Positions 7,769 through 16,902 of a stretch of DNA of 48,432 nucleotides are shown piece by piece. Position 1 is the stretch's first letter. Every line of letters begins with the position of its first letter. Both the position numbers and the translations under genes were made by a program. Source of the stretch: Caulobacterales bacterium 32-69-10 (GTDB lineage Bacteria > Pseudomonadota > Alphaproteobacteria > Caulobacterales > Caulobacteraceae); the NCBI GenBank assembly GCA_002280485.1, contig NCED01000003.1, positions 1 to 48,432 of the forward strand. The letters are read 5' to 3'. Under the pieces are notes generated by a model. That model was not told the DNA's origin, searched no databases, and saw only the letters and a program-made list of their open reading frames with translations.

Positions 7769-9274
7769 TCATCGCATTGTCGGGATGACGAAGCTTTGAT
7801 CAGAAACGATACCGCCCGAGCCTTTGGGCCAGCGTTGGGTGACGATCTTGGCGCGGGTGTAGAAGCGCACGCCGTCCAGACCGTACTGGTTCAGATCGCC
7901 GAAACCGGAACGCTTCCAGCCTCCGAACGAATGATAGGCGACCGGCACGGGAATGGGGACGTTGATGCCGACCATCCCGACCTCGACCCGGTCGGCGAAC
8001 TCGCGCGCGGCGTCGCCGTTGCGGGTAAAGATGGCGACGCCGTTGCCGTATTGATGCTGGGACGGCAGGGCGAGCGCCTCCTCGAAGGTGGCGGCGCGGA
8101 CGATCTGGAGGACGGGTCCGAAGATTTCCTCCTGATAGGTCTCCATCCCGGCCGTCACGTGGTCGAACAATGTGGGGGCCAGGAAGAAGCCGTTCTCGTG
8201 GCCCTGGAGCTGGAAACCGCGCCCGTCGACCACCAGCTCGGCACCTTCGTCGACGCCGGTCTGGATATAGCCCTCGATCCGGGCCTTGTGCGCGGCGGAG
8301 ACGACCGGGCCGTAGTGCGCGTCCGGATCGCCGGAGGCCCCCACCCGCAGGGCCTGGATCGCAGGCAGCAGTTTTTCACGCAGGCGTTCGGCTGTCTCCT
8401 CGCCGACCGGGACGACGACCGGCAGGGCCATGCAGCGTTCGCCGGCCGAGCCGTAGGCGGCACCCATCAGGTCGGCGACGGTCTGGTCCATGTCGGCGTC
8501 GGGCAGGACGATGCCGTGGTTCTTGGCTCCGCCCATGGCCTGGACCCGCTTGCCGTGAAGTGCGCCCAGCGCGAACACCGACTGGGCGATGTCGGACGAG
8601 CCGACGAAGCTGACCGCCTTGATCGTGGGGTGCTTCAAGATCGCCTCGACGATATCCTTGTCGCCCTGAACGACGTTAAGAATACCGGGAGGTGCCCCGG
8701 CCTCGATCATCAGTTCGGCGAGCCGCACAGGCACCGAAGGATCGCGTTCGGATGGCTTGAGAATGAAGGCATTGCCACAGGCTATGGCTGGCCCGAACAT
8801 CCACATCGGGATCATTGCGGGAAAGTTGAACGGGGTAACGCCCGCCACGACGCCGAGGGCCTGGCGGGCCGAATAGACGTCGATGCCGGATCCGGCCCCC
8901 TGGGTGTATTCACCTTTCAGCAGGTGCGGGATTCCACAGGCGAATTCGATCACCTCCAACCCGCGCATGATATCGCCCTTGCTGTCGGCGATGACCTTGC
9001 CGTGCTCGGAGGACAGCAGATGGGCCAGTTCGTCCATGTGGACTTCCAGCAGGCGCTTGAACTCGAACATCACCCGCGCTCGGCGCTGAGGATTGGTCGC
9101 GGCCCAGCCTTTTTGCGCCTCGGCCGCGTTGGCGATCGCCTCGTCCAGCTCGTCGAGGCTGGCCAACTGGACGCGCGCCTGAACCTCGCCCGTGTTCGGG
9201 TCGAACACATCGCCGAAGCGGCCGGAGGCACCGACGACCGAGCGGCCGCCGATGAAATGGTCGATGCTGCGCAT
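7769..9274 (-). CDS. iolA: (methyl)malonate-semialdehyde dehydrogenase, CoA-acylating
   Basis: 501 residues, an aldehyde dehydrogenase of the MmsA/IolA type. It converts malonate semialdehyde with CoA and NAD+ to acetyl-CoA and CO2, the last step of inositol breakdown. TPFNFP contains the oxyanion Asn150, and the catalytic Cys281 sits in GSAGERCMALPV, the context characteristic of MmsA rather than general ALDHs. The final gene of iolCDEBA, it starts 2 bp after the iolB stop. A paralogue used for valine degradation could have the same motifs, but the operon settles the role. Confidence 0.95.
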   Translation of the reverse strand: MRSIDHFIGGRSVVGASGRFGDVFDPNTGEVQARVQLASLDELDEAIANAAEAQKGWAATNPQRRARVMFEFKRLLEVHMDELAHLLSSEHGKVIADSKGDIMRGLEVIEFACGIPHLLKGEYTQGAGSGIDVYSARQALGVVAGVTPFNFPAMIPMWMFGPAIACGNAFILKPSERDPSVPVRLAELMIEAGAPPGILNVVQGDKDIVEAILKHPTIKAVSFVGSSDIAQSVFALGALHGKRVQAMGGAKNHGIVLPDADMDQTVADLMGAAYGSAGERCMALPVVVPVGEETAERLREKLLPAIQALRVGASGDPDAHYGPVVSAAHKARIEGYIQTGVDEGAELVVDGRGFQLQGHENGFFLAPTLFDHVTAGMETYQEEIFGPVLQIVRAATFEEALALPSQHQYGNGVAIFTRNGDAAREFADRVEVGMVGINVPIPVPVAYHSFGGWKRSGFGDLNQYGLDGVRFYTRAKIVTQRWPKGSGGIVSDQSFVIPTMR

Positions 9275-9276
9275 GG

Positions 9277-10098
9277 TCAGTCCTGCGTGGGAGAGGTGGG
9301 CCTGACGATCCAGTCGTGGGCCGGGTCGTTGCGGAAGATCCAGTTGCGTTTCGGACCTGCCATGACGTTCAGATAATAGACGTCGTAGCCGTGGGGCGCG
9401 CCGACGGGATGGTAGCCGCGCGGGACCATGACGACGTCGCCGTCCTCGACCGTGACGGTCTCGTCCAGGCTGCGGTCGTCGGTATAGACGCGCTGGATGG
9501 CGAAACCCTGGGGCGGGTCGATGCGGTGGTAATAGGTCTCCTCCAGGGCCGTTTCTTCGGTCGGCGTGGCCGTGTCGTGCTTGTGGGGCGGATAGCTGGA
9601 CCAGTGGCCGCCGGGCGTGATGACCTCGACGACCAGCAGGCCTTCGGCGGGTGCCGCCTCGGGCAGGATGTTGCGGACGTAGCGGGTGTTGGTGCCGGAG
9701 CCGCGCACCTCGCGGGGCATATCGCTCTCACCGATCAGGCGGGGGACGCCGAGACCGGTTCCAGGCGCGGTGCATACGGCCAGTTCGACGGGGGAGGCCG
9801 CCTTGACCTTAAACTTTGCGCCTGCGGGCACATAGATGGCGCCGGGGGCGCGGTCCTCAAAGGGCGTGGTCCGACCGCCGACGCCGACGAACGATTGGTC
9901 GTTCACTCTCACGTCTGCGGTGCCCGCGACGATGACGAGGCAGGCCTCGCGGTCGGGCGCTCCGCCCGAATAGGTCTCGCCCGCACCGAGGCGCACGACC
10001 TTGAACCCGACATAGCTCCAGTCGGCGCTTTCGGGGGTGACTTCCAGCACGCCGCCATCGGTGTCGGGCGCATGGGGGCGGACCTTGAGGTTCGGCAT
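9277..10098 (-). CDS. iolB: 5-deoxy-glucuronate isomerase
   Basis: 273 residues, the IolB length. IolB is a bicupin that isomerises 5-deoxy-D-glucuronate to 2-deoxy-5-keto-D-gluconate. The metal site is visible as YPPHKHD (His172, His174), ETYYH (Glu187, His191) and a later histidine in PRGYHPVGAPHGYDVYYLNVMAG. The start overlaps the iolE stop by one base, and iolA follows after 2 bp, so expression is coupled. Confidence 0.95.
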   Translation of the reverse strand: MPNLKVRPHAPDTDGGVLEVTPESADWSYVGFKVVRLGAGETYSGGAPDREACLVIVAGTADVRVNDQSFVGVGGRTTPFEDRAPGAIYVPAGAKFKVKAASPVELAVCTAPGTGLGVPRLIGESDMPREVRGSGTNTRYVRNILPEAAPAEGLLVVEVITPGGHWSSYPPHKHDTATPTEETALEETYYHRIDPPQGFAIQRVYTDDRSLDETVTVEDGDVVMVPRGYHPVGAPHGYDVYYLNVMAGPKRNWIFRNDPAHDWIVRPTSPTQD

Positions 10099-10982
10099 CA
10101 GACCAGGCCCGCCTCGGCGGCGCGCGCCTTGAGCGTCCGCAGGCCCAGGTCGGCATAGGTTCGAGGGTCGGCCAGGGCCGGATCCTGTTCCGCCTCAATG
10201 ACGATCCAGCCGGAATAGTCGATGGCCTTCAACGCCACCATGATGTCCGAATAGTCGATGCCACCGTCACCGGGCACGGTGAACATCCCCGACAGAACGC
10301 CGTCGAGGAAACTTGAACCTCCCTTCTTCGCCTTGGTGAAGGTCTCCCAGCGCACATCCTTGCAATGGACGTGGACGACGCGCTCCGGATGGTCGCGGAT
10401 GATGGCCAGCGAGTTCACCCCGCCCAGGGCCGCATGGCCGGTGTCCAGGGTCAGCCCGACCGAGGCCCCCGTGTTGGCGATGAAGGCGTCGACGTCGGCG
10501 GCGGTCTCGACCACCGTGCCGAGATGATGGTGATAGGCGAACTTCAGCCCCTGCGACTGCACATAGTCCGCCACCGCCGTCATCCTTGCACCGAACCCGG
10601 CCCAGTCGCCGGACGCGAGCCGGGGCGTGCCGCTCATGGGGACCGCACGTGCGCCATGGATGGCGTTCGAGGTCTCGGCGAAGACGAAGACGCTACAACC
10701 CATGGCCTTCAGCAGGGTCAGATGCGGCTGAATCGCCGAGATCTCGGCCTCGGCGTCCTGGACCAGCAGCGACCCGGAATACCAGCCGCCGATCAGGTCG
10801 AGACTGCCCAGCATTTCGCGAAGGCCCTCGGGCGTCTTGGGGAAACGTCCGCCCAGTTCGACGCCCTCGAACCCGACCTCGCGGATGTCGTTGAAGATGT
10901 CCTCCAGCGGCGTGTCGCCGCCCAATTCGGGCATGTCGTCGTTGGACCAGGCGATCGGGCTTACGCCCCAGCGGATCGTCAT
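10098..10982 (-). CDS. iolE: myo-inosose-2 dehydratase
   Basis: 294 residues from the ATG at 10982, which overlaps the iolD stop as ATGA; the frame continues upstream inside iolD, but that extension is only a shadow. TIM-barrel sugar isomerase-like fold: MTIRWGVSPIAWSNDDMPELGG, GFEGVELGGRFPK, FAYHHHLGT, LTLDTGHAALGG, VHCKD and WIVIEAEQDP supply the metal-binding Glu/Asp/His residues. It dehydrates 2-keto-myo-inositol to the trihydroxycyclohexane-dione that IolD opens. Confidence 0.95.
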   Translation of the reverse strand: MTIRWGVSPIAWSNDDMPELGGDTPLEDIFNDIREVGFEGVELGGRFPKTPEGLREMLGSLDLIGGWYSGSLLVQDAEAEISAIQPHLTLLKAMGCSVFVFAETSNAIHGARAVPMSGTPRLASGDWAGFGARMTAVADYVQSQGLKFAYHHHLGTVVETAADVDAFIANTGASVGLTLDTGHAALGGVNSLAIIRDHPERVVHVHCKDVRWETFTKAKKGGSSFLDGVLSGMFTVPGDGGIDYSDIMVALKAIDYSGWIVIEAEQDPALADPRTYADLGLRTLKARAAEAGLV

Positions 10983-12817
10983 GACAAGTCTCTCTTCATA
11001 CGGATACGGTCGTCGTAATCTTTGCGCGCGGCGTTGACCTGGGGCCGGTCCGACACCTCCGGCACGGCCACGTCCCACCACCATCCGCCGGCCTCGGTGG
11101 TCTTCAGTGGGTCGGTGTCGATGACGACGACATAGGACCGGTCGGCGGCGCGGGCGCGACCCATGGCGGCCTCGAACTCGCCAAGGGTCGAGACGTGTTC
11201 GGACAGAGCGCCAAGGCTTTTCGCATGAGCGGCGAAGTCGATGTCGGGCAAGATCTGGTGCGCGCTGTCGGCCAGCAGGTTGTTGAAGCCGGGCGAACCC
11301 GTCGCCTGTTGCAGTCGGTTGATACAGCCGAAACCCCGGTTGTTGAGCAGGGCGACGATCAGTTTCTGGCCCATCATCACCGAGGTCGCGAGTTCGGAGT
11401 TGAGCATCAGATAGGAGCCGTCGCCGACCATGACGACGACCTCGCGATCCGGCTCGGCCATCTTGACCCCGAGGCCGCCTGCGATCTCGTAACCCATGCA
11501 CGAGAAGCCGTATTCGAGGTGGTAACCGCCCGGTCGCGCCGTCCGCCAAAGCTTGTGCAGTTCGCCGGGAAGGCCGCCCGCCGCACAGACCACCACGGCG
11601 TCGTCGCCCATGGCGCGTTGCACCGCACCGATGACCTGGGCATCGCTGGGCAGGGCCTTATCAGCGGGGACGGAGGTCGCGGCGTCGAGGGCGGCGGACC
11701 AAGCGGCGACGCCGGCGGCATGGCTCCCGACGTCGGGCACGCGCCAGCCGGTCAGGGCGCCTGTCAGGGCTGCGATCACCGTGCGGGCGTCGCCGACGAC
11801 CGGCGTCGCGTCGTGCTTGTGGGCGTCGAAGGGCTGGATGTTGACCTGGAACAGGCGGCGGCCGGGGAACAGGCTGCGCGAGCCGGTGGTGAAGTCCTGA
11901 AGCCGCGTGCCGATGCCGACGATCAGGTCGGCGTTCGATGCGGCGTCGTTGGCGGCGCTGGAGCCAGTCACGCCGATCGAGCCCAGGGTGTTGGGATGAT
12001 CCCAGGCCAGGGCCCCCTTACCGGCTTGGGTTTCTGCGACCGACAGGCCTGTGACCTCGGCCAGCGCTGTCAGGGCGGTCTCGGCCTGGCTGTAGAGGAC
12101 GCCGCCGCCGGACACGATCAGCGGGCGTTTCGCCGATTTAAGGGCCTCGATCAGGGCGGTCATCTCATGGGCGTCGGCGGGCTGCCGGCGTTCGCGCCAC
12201 ATCCGCCGCTCGAAGAAGGCGACGGGATAGTCGAAGGCCTCGGCCTGTACGTCTTGGCAGAAGGCGATGGTCGCCGGGCCGCAGGTCGCCGGGTCCAGCA
12301 TGGTCGCCAGCGCCTTGGGCAGGGCGTCGAGGATCTGTTCCGGCCGGGTGATGCGGTCGAAGAAGCGCGACACCGGCCTGAAGCAGTCGTTGGCGGTGAC
12401 CGTGCCGTCGCCGAAGTCCTCGATCTGTTGCAGTACGGGGTCGGGTCGGCGGCTGGCGTAGACGTCGCCCGGCATAAGCAGGACGGGGATGCGGTTCACA
12501 TGGGCCAGCGCCGCAGCCGTCACCAGATTGGTCGCGCCGGGGCCGATCGAGGTGGTGCAGACCATGGCGCGACGGCGGCGCATTTGTTTGGCGTAGGCGA
12601 TGGCCGCGTGGGCCATCCCCTGTTCGTTGTGCGCCCGCCAGGTCGGCAGGACGTCGCGCGACGCATGCAGGGCCTCGCCGATCCCGGCGACATTGCCGTG
12701 GCCGAAGATGGCCCAGCAGCCGGCGAAATAGGGAACCTCGGCGCCATCGACGACGACATGCTGGGCGGCCAGCCAGCGGACGGCGGCCTGGGCGGCGGTC
12801 AGTCGGATCGTGGTCAC
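10979..12817 (-). CDS. iolD: 3D-(3,5/4)-trihydroxycyclohexane-1,2-dione hydrolase (ThDP enzyme)
   Basis: 612 residues from the GTG at 12817, chosen because it overlaps the iolC stop (GTGA) and gives the family length; the longer frame upstream has no support. Thiamine-diphosphate enzyme: the N-terminal pyrimidine-binding domain has YFAGCWAIFGHGNVAGIGEAL and RAHNEQGMAHAA, with the activating Glu. The C-terminal domain has the ThDP/Mg motif VGDGSYLMLNSELATSVMMG followed by ALLNNRGFGCI. It hydrolytically opens the inositol-derived ring to 5-deoxyglucuronate. It lies between iolC and iolE with 4-bp overlaps on both sides. Confidence 0.95.
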   Translation of the reverse strand: MTTIRLTAAQAAVRWLAAQHVVVDGAEVPYFAGCWAIFGHGNVAGIGEALHASRDVLPTWRAHNEQGMAHAAIAYAKQMRRRRAMVCTTSIGPGATNLVTAAALAHVNRIPVLLMPGDVYASRRPDPVLQQIEDFGDGTVTANDCFRPVSRFFDRITRPEQILDALPKALATMLDPATCGPATIAFCQDVQAEAFDYPVAFFERRMWRERRQPADAHEMTALIEALKSAKRPLIVSGGGVLYSQAETALTALAEVTGLSVAETQAGKGALAWDHPNTLGSIGVTGSSAANDAASNADLIVGIGTRLQDFTTGSRSLFPGRRLFQVNIQPFDAHKHDATPVVGDARTVIAALTGALTGWRVPDVGSHAAGVAAWSAALDAATSVPADKALPSDAQVIGAVQRAMGDDAVVVCAAGGLPGELHKLWRTARPGGYHLEYGFSCMGYEIAGGLGVKMAEPDREVVVMVGDGSYLMLNSELATSVMMGQKLIVALLNNRGFGCINRLQQATGSPGFNNLLADSAHQILPDIDFAAHAKSLGALSEHVSTLGEFEAAMGRARAADRSYVVVIDTDPLKTTEAGGWWWDVAVPEVSDRPQVNAARKDYDDRIRMKRDLS

Positions 12818-14778
12818 GCGCGCACGGCCTCTCGAACGGCGGCGGCAGCTGCACGCGCCTTGGCCGCTCGCCACGCCTCGATCAGCACCGAGAACCGCGA
12901 CGACAGGTCGGCGATGGCCGCCTCGTCGTCCATCCTGCCGGACAGCCATTGCTTGGCGGCGTCGGCGAATATGGTGCGGCCGACGGCGAAACCCTTGACG
13001 ATGGGACGGGCGGCGGCGGCGTCGAACGAGGCGATCAACTCGGCCTCGGGCGACGACAGGCCGAGCAGCAGAACGCCCCGGCACAGGGGATCGTTGGTCT
13101 CGATGGCGCGCTCGATATTGACCCAAGCGGCCGCATCGTCGGTCGGCTCCAGCTTCCACCAGTCGGGTTTCATGCCCAGATCGTAGAGCCGCTGGATGGC
13201 GCGGGAAATGGTGTTGGAATCGATCGCGTCGTTCTTCGAGGCGATGATTTCCAGCAGCAGTTCGTGACCGGTCTTCAGACAGGCGTCCTGAAGCCGCAGC
13301 ATCTGGCGCTCCTGACGGTCGCGCAGATCCTGCGGATCGTCAGGGTGGTAGAAGACCAGGCATTTGACGACGTGGTTCGGCGGCCAGGTCGCCAGCTCAG
13401 TCGCCACGTCGGCCGAACTTTCGAACACCAGCGGGCACGAGCCCGGCAGCTCGATGGGACGGCCGGTCCAGTAGTCGTGGTCGGCGGCGGCCTCGAGTCC
13501 GCGCATGCCGAAGCGACCGTCCAGCAGCACTCCGTAGCGCGGATCGCCCTTCGCCAGCCGGTCCACGGCCTGAAGCGCCAGCGCCTTGAAGGCGGGAATG
13601 CGGGCGGGGTCGGCGCCGACCTTGGCGCACATCTCCTCGAACTGGCTGCGGTGATCCATGGCCAGGACCGTCAGCTCGTCATAGGTCCCGCGCCGGGTGG
13701 TCGCCCAATGGATGTGTTCCAGTTCGGCGTCCTCGCGCAGGCGGAACGGGCGTTGTGTCTCGCCGAGGAACAGCTGCAGTTCGTCCCAGGTCGGCATGGC
13801 GGGCGCGCAGCCGTGACGCGAGACGACGATGGCCCCGCAGGCGTTGCCGAAGGCGCAGCAGGTCTCCAGCGCCTCGTTCCTCAGCCAGCCACGCAGGAAG
13901 CCGGCCATGAAGGAATCTCCCGCGCCGAGCACATTGAACACATCGACGCGGAAGCCGCGTCCGACGACGCCGCCGTCCAGACTGTCGGGAATGGCGCCGG
14001 GGAAGGCCGAGCAGCCGTCGGGGCCGCGCTTGCAGACCAGCAGGGCGTCGCTCTTTTCGCGGATGGCGCGCAACGCCGTGATGGTGTCGGTCGAACCGCC
14101 GAGGATATGGACCTCTTCCTCGGTTCCGACGATCAGGTCGCACAGGGGCAGGACCTGTTGCAGGCGGGCGGTGACGTCCGGATCAGCGACGAAGCGGTTC
14201 TCGCCCATGTCCTTGCCGGTCAGGCCCCAGAGGACGGGCCGGTAGTCGATGTCGAAAACGATTCGTCCGCCGTTGGCCTTGGACAGTTCGCAGGCCTTCA
14301 GCGAAGCGTCGAACACGTTCGGCTGCGACAGGTGGGTGCCGTTGATCAGCAGAGCGCCGGCCGACTGGATGAAATCCGGATCGATGTCGTCGACGCTCAG
14401 CGCCATGTCGGCACAGTTCTCGCGATAGAAGATCAGCGGAAAGGTGTCAGGGTCGCGGATGCCCAGAAACACCAGCGCCGTCAGCCGTTGGGCATCTGCC
14501 AGGACGCCGTCCACGGCGACGCCTTCGACGGTCAGCTGTTCGCGGATGAAACGGCCGAAATGGTCGGCGCCGACCTTGGTCACAAGACCCGCCTTCAGGC
14601 CCAGCCGCGAGGATCCTACCGCCGTGTTGGTGGGGCTGCCGCCGACGTATTTGGCGAAGGACGTCATGTCCTCGAGGCGGCCGCCGATCTGCTGGCCATA
14701 CAGGTCGATGCACGACCGCCCGAGGGCGATCAGGTCAAGCCGATGTCTTTCACCCACCATCGAACGCTTCGCCCGCAC
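12814..14778 (-). CDS. iolC: 5-dehydro-2-deoxygluconokinase fused to DUF2090 (IolC)
   Basis: 654 residues with two domains. Residues 12-335 are a PfkB kinase: VGGSPTNTAVGSSRLGLKAG near 45-64, and the catalytic NVLGAGDSF with the GAGD anion hole at 285-288. It phosphorylates 2-deoxy-5-keto-gluconate. Residues from about 345 to the end are a DUF2090 domain (LAMDHRSQFEEM, GVLLDGRFG, VFYHPDD). This fusion is common in proteobacteria that lack a separate iolJ aldolase, and it is thought to supply that activity. The GTG start at 14778 has a GGAGGG site six bases upstream; an ATG at 14760 is an alternative. First gene of the iolCDEBA operon. Confidence 0.94.
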   Translation of the reverse strand: MRAKRSMVGERHRLDLIALGRSCIDLYGQQIGGRLEDMTSFAKYVGGSPTNTAVGSSRLGLKAGLVTKVGADHFGRFIREQLTVEGVAVDGVLADAQRLTALVFLGIRDPDTFPLIFYRENCADMALSVDDIDPDFIQSAGALLINGTHLSQPNVFDASLKACELSKANGGRIVFDIDYRPVLWGLTGKDMGENRFVADPDVTARLQQVLPLCDLIVGTEEEVHILGGSTDTITALRAIREKSDALLVCKRGPDGCSAFPGAIPDSLDGGVVGRGFRVDVFNVLGAGDSFMAGFLRGWLRNEALETCCAFGNACGAIVVSRHGCAPAMPTWDELQLFLGETQRPFRLREDAELEHIHWATTRRGTYDELTVLAMDHRSQFEEMCAKVGADPARIPAFKALALQAVDRLAKGDPRYGVLLDGRFGMRGLEAAADHDYWTGRPIELPGSCPLVFESSADVATELATWPPNHVVKCLVFYHPDDPQDLRDRQERQMLRLQDACLKTGHELLLEIIASKNDAIDSNTISRAIQRLYDLGMKPDWWKLEPTDDAAAWVNIERAIETNDPLCRGVLLLGLSSPEAELIASFDAAAARPIVKGFAVGRTIFADAAKQWLSGRMDDEAAIADLSSRFSVLIEAWRAAKARAAAAAVREAVRA

Positions 14779-14804
14779 GCAACCCTCCAGCCGCCCACCG
14801 GGTC

Positions 14805-14824
14805 GGAATATGTAACATATATTC
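14805..14824. promoter_or_regulatory. candidate IolR operator upstream of iolC
   Basis: GGAATATGTAACATATATTC contains the perfect 13-bp palindrome ATATGTAACATAT (14808-14820) flanked by GGAA and TTC. It lies in the 74-bp AT-rich gap between iolR and iolC. RpiR-type IolR proteins of alphaproteobacteria are known to bind GGAA/TTCC inverted repeats before iol genes. A related palindrome lies before idhA at 15821. Assignment to IolR is inference. Confidence 0.55.
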
Positions 14825-14852
14825 TATAGTTATAGGTAACGCAATATCTGTT

Positions 14853-15746
14853 TCATCGTTGGGCGGAGCGTCGGCGGGCCCTCATCGCGGACGGATTCCG
14901 GGCGGGTTGCGACGTCGTGAAGGCGAATGAGATGACCAAGGCCTGGGCCAGACACAACGACGTGGACAGGGAACGAAATTTGCGGATTTCGGCCTCGCGC
15001 ACCTGCAGTGTCCGGGTCGCGGGCTTGGCTACAGGGCTGACCAGACTGTCGCTGATCGAGAGAATGGGCGCCTTTCGTTCGACCGCGGCCTCGACCAGTT
15101 GCACAGCCTCTTCGGCATAGGGGTGGTAGCTGACGACCAGCAGAAGATCCCTTGGCGTGATCGCGTGAATCTGCTGTCGCGTCATGCCGCCGACGCTGTC
15201 GACGAACACCGTCTTCTTGTCTACCTGATGCAGGGAGTAGGCGATATAGGCGGCGACCGGGAAGGACCGCCGGAACCCCGCAACATAGATGGTGTCGGCC
15301 TGCGTCATCAGGGCGACGGCAGCCTCGAGATCGGCGGCGCTGACGATCTCGCCGAGGTTCTGCAGGGCCAGGGTGTTGCCCTCGATGAACTCGCCCAGGA
15401 CCTGACCCGGCTCGCCCATGGTCTTGCCGTCCACCGTCTCGCTGAACTGGCGGACGCGTTCTCCGTAGGCGAGGGTGGCGTTGCCCGACAGCAGGTCGTC
15501 GCGGAACAGCCGCTGCATCTGGGTGGCCCCGTCGAAGCCGAACGACTTGGCGAAGCGGACGATGGCCGAGGGCTGGACCCCGCTGCGGTCCGCCAGCACG
15601 GCCAGGGTCTCCAGCGCCACCGCGTTCGGCTCGTCCAGCACATAGCGGGCGATCTGCTGCAACCGCTTGCTCAGCGATTCATAGCGGTCGAGGATCGCGG
15701 CCCTCAGCGCTTCGGCCGTGGTGGGGGCGGTCAGGTGATCCGTCAT
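14853..15746 (-). CDS. iolR: RpiR-family regulator, probable inositol repressor IolR
   Basis: 297 residues. The N-terminal HTH_6 domain (LSKRLQQIARYVLDEPNAVALETLAVLADRSG, then SAIVRFAKSFGFDGATQMQRLF) is followed by a SIS sugar-phosphate-binding domain (ADTIYVAGFRRSFPVAAYIAYSLHQ, LLLVVSYHPYAEEAVQLVEAAVERKAPILSISDS). It lies between idhA (divergent) and iolC (same strand), exactly where IolR sits in Caulobacter-type clusters. Both flanking gaps carry palindromes it could bind. It probably represses idhA and iolCDEBA until an inositol breakdown intermediate binds the SIS domain. Confidence 0.9.
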   Translation of the reverse strand: MTDHLTAPTTAEALRAAILDRYESLSKRLQQIARYVLDEPNAVALETLAVLADRSGVQPSAIVRFAKSFGFDGATQMQRLFRDDLLSGNATLAYGERVRQFSETVDGKTMGEPGQVLGEFIEGNTLALQNLGEIVSAADLEAAVALMTQADTIYVAGFRRSFPVAAYIAYSLHQVDKKTVFVDSVGGMTRQQIHAITPRDLLLVVSYHPYAEEAVQLVEAAVERKAPILSISDSLVSPVAKPATRTLQVREAEIRKFRSLSTSLCLAQALVISFAFTTSQPARNPSAMRARRRSAQR

Positions 15747-15820
15747 GCGATTCCGTCTCTTGCAGGCGCTTGACGCTAGCGTCGCACGGTCCGGTGCTCA
15801 ATGGAACGTGGCGACTGTAG

Positions 15821-15833
15821 ATGGAAATTCCAT
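15821..15833. promoter_or_regulatory. candidate IolR operator in iolR-idhA divergent promoter
   Basis: ATGGAA-A-TTCCAT is a 13-bp palindrome with perfect six-base arms, 77 bp before the idhA start and 75 bp before the iolR start. It contains the GGAA/TTCC half-sites described for alphaproteobacterial IolR. A second GGAA lies at 15803-15806. It could serve both idhA induction and iolR autoregulation. Confidence 0.6.
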
Positions 15834-15909
15834 TTCATTCATGGACAGAATTGTAATTCCGTGATGTTTCGCCCGGAAACGTGAAGCTGCTGCTGAAGGA
15901 AGATAGGAA

Positions 15910-16902
15910 ATGCCCAGAGACGCCAAACACCGCGTCGCCATCATCGGCGCGGGCCGGATCGGCCGGATCCACGCGAAAAGCGCGGCGCTGAACCCCCGCG
16001 TCGAACTCGCCGGTGTCGTCGATCCGATGGCGGATTCGGCGTCTTCGGTGGCGGCGGAGTGGGGCTCGAAGGTCATGACGCTGGACGAGGCGATGGACGA
16101 TCCATCCATCGCCGGGGTCATCATCGCCTCCTCCACCGACACCCACCTGGACTACAGCGTCCGGGCGGCGAGGGCGGGCAAGGCCATCTTCTGCGAGAAG
16201 CCGATCGATCAGGATCTGGAGCGGGCGAAAAGCGCGGCGGGAGATTTATCGACCGCGCGGATGCTGCTGGCCTTCAACCGCCGCTTCGATCCGAATTTCC
16301 AGGCCCTAAAGGCGCGGTTGGACAGCGGCGAGCTGGGCAAGCTGGAGAGCGTGCAGATCACCTCCAACGATCCGTCGCCGCCGCCGCCATCCTACGTCGC
16401 CGTCTCTGGTGGCCTGTTCAAGGATATGGCGATCCATGACTTCGACATGGCCCGCTGGCTGCTGGGCGAGGATGTCGTCGAGGTCTATGCGGCGGGCAGT
16501 TGTCTGGTTGATCCCGAAATCGGCAAACTGGGCGATGTCGACACGGCGCGCACCGTGCTGAAGACGGCGTCGGGCAAGCTGTGCGTCATTTCCAATAGCC
16601 GCCGGTCGGGCTTCGGCTATGATCAGCGCATCGAGGCCTATGCGTCGAAGGGGATGGTGAAGGCGGACAATGTGCTGGAGTCCACCGTGCAGGTCTGGGG
16701 CGAGGCGGGCGCCGCGGCCGACCGGTTCCAGAATTTCTTCCTCGACCGCTACGCCGAGGCCTACCGCCGCGAGATGGATCATTTCGCCGACATGCTTGAC
16801 GGCGGCGTGGCGTCGGTCGGTTATGAAGACGGGGTCGCGGCGCTGGCCTTGGCTGAGGCTGCGGCGGAGTCGGTAAGGACGGGATCCGTCATCCGCCTCT
16901 AG
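15910..16902 (+). CDS. idhA: myo-inositol 2-dehydrogenase
   Basis: 330 residues, GFO/IDH/MocA family. It oxidises myo-inositol to 2-keto-myo-inositol with NAD+, the entry step. The Rossmann motif is GAGRIG at 13-18. Catalytic Lys97 lies in EKPID, and the proton-relay pair Asp172/His176 in GGLFKDMAIHDFDMARW, at the same numbers as in characterised Bacillus IolG. It is transcribed away from iolR-iolCDEBA, and its ATG is preceded by an AAGGAAGATAGG purine run. Confidence 0.95.
   Translation: MPRDAKHRVAIIGAGRIGRIHAKSAALNPRVELAGVVDPMADSASSVAAEWGSKVMTLDEAMDDPSIAGVIIASSTDTHLDYSVRAARAGKAIFCEKPIDQDLERAKSAAGDLSTARMLLAFNRRFDPNFQALKARLDSGELGKLESVQITSNDPSPPPPSYVAVSGGLFKDMAIHDFDMARWLLGEDVVEVYAAGSCLVDPEIGKLGDVDTARTVLKTASGKLCVISNSRRSGFGYDQRIEAYASKGMVKADNVLESTVQVWGEAGAAADRFQNFFLDRYAEAYRREMDHFADMLDGGVASVGYEDGVAALALAEAAAESVRTGSVIRL

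Noticed and set aside
7796..9376. 526-codon plus-strand frame opposite iolA
   Set aside because: Antisense shadow; the minus strand encodes a full MmsA-type dehydrogenase with catalytic motifs.
11195..14829. Very long plus-strand open frames (663 and 626 codons) opposite iolD and iolC
   Set aside because: They mirror the codon phase of real iol genes in GC-rich DNA, have no ribosome sites and encode low-complexity protein without domains.
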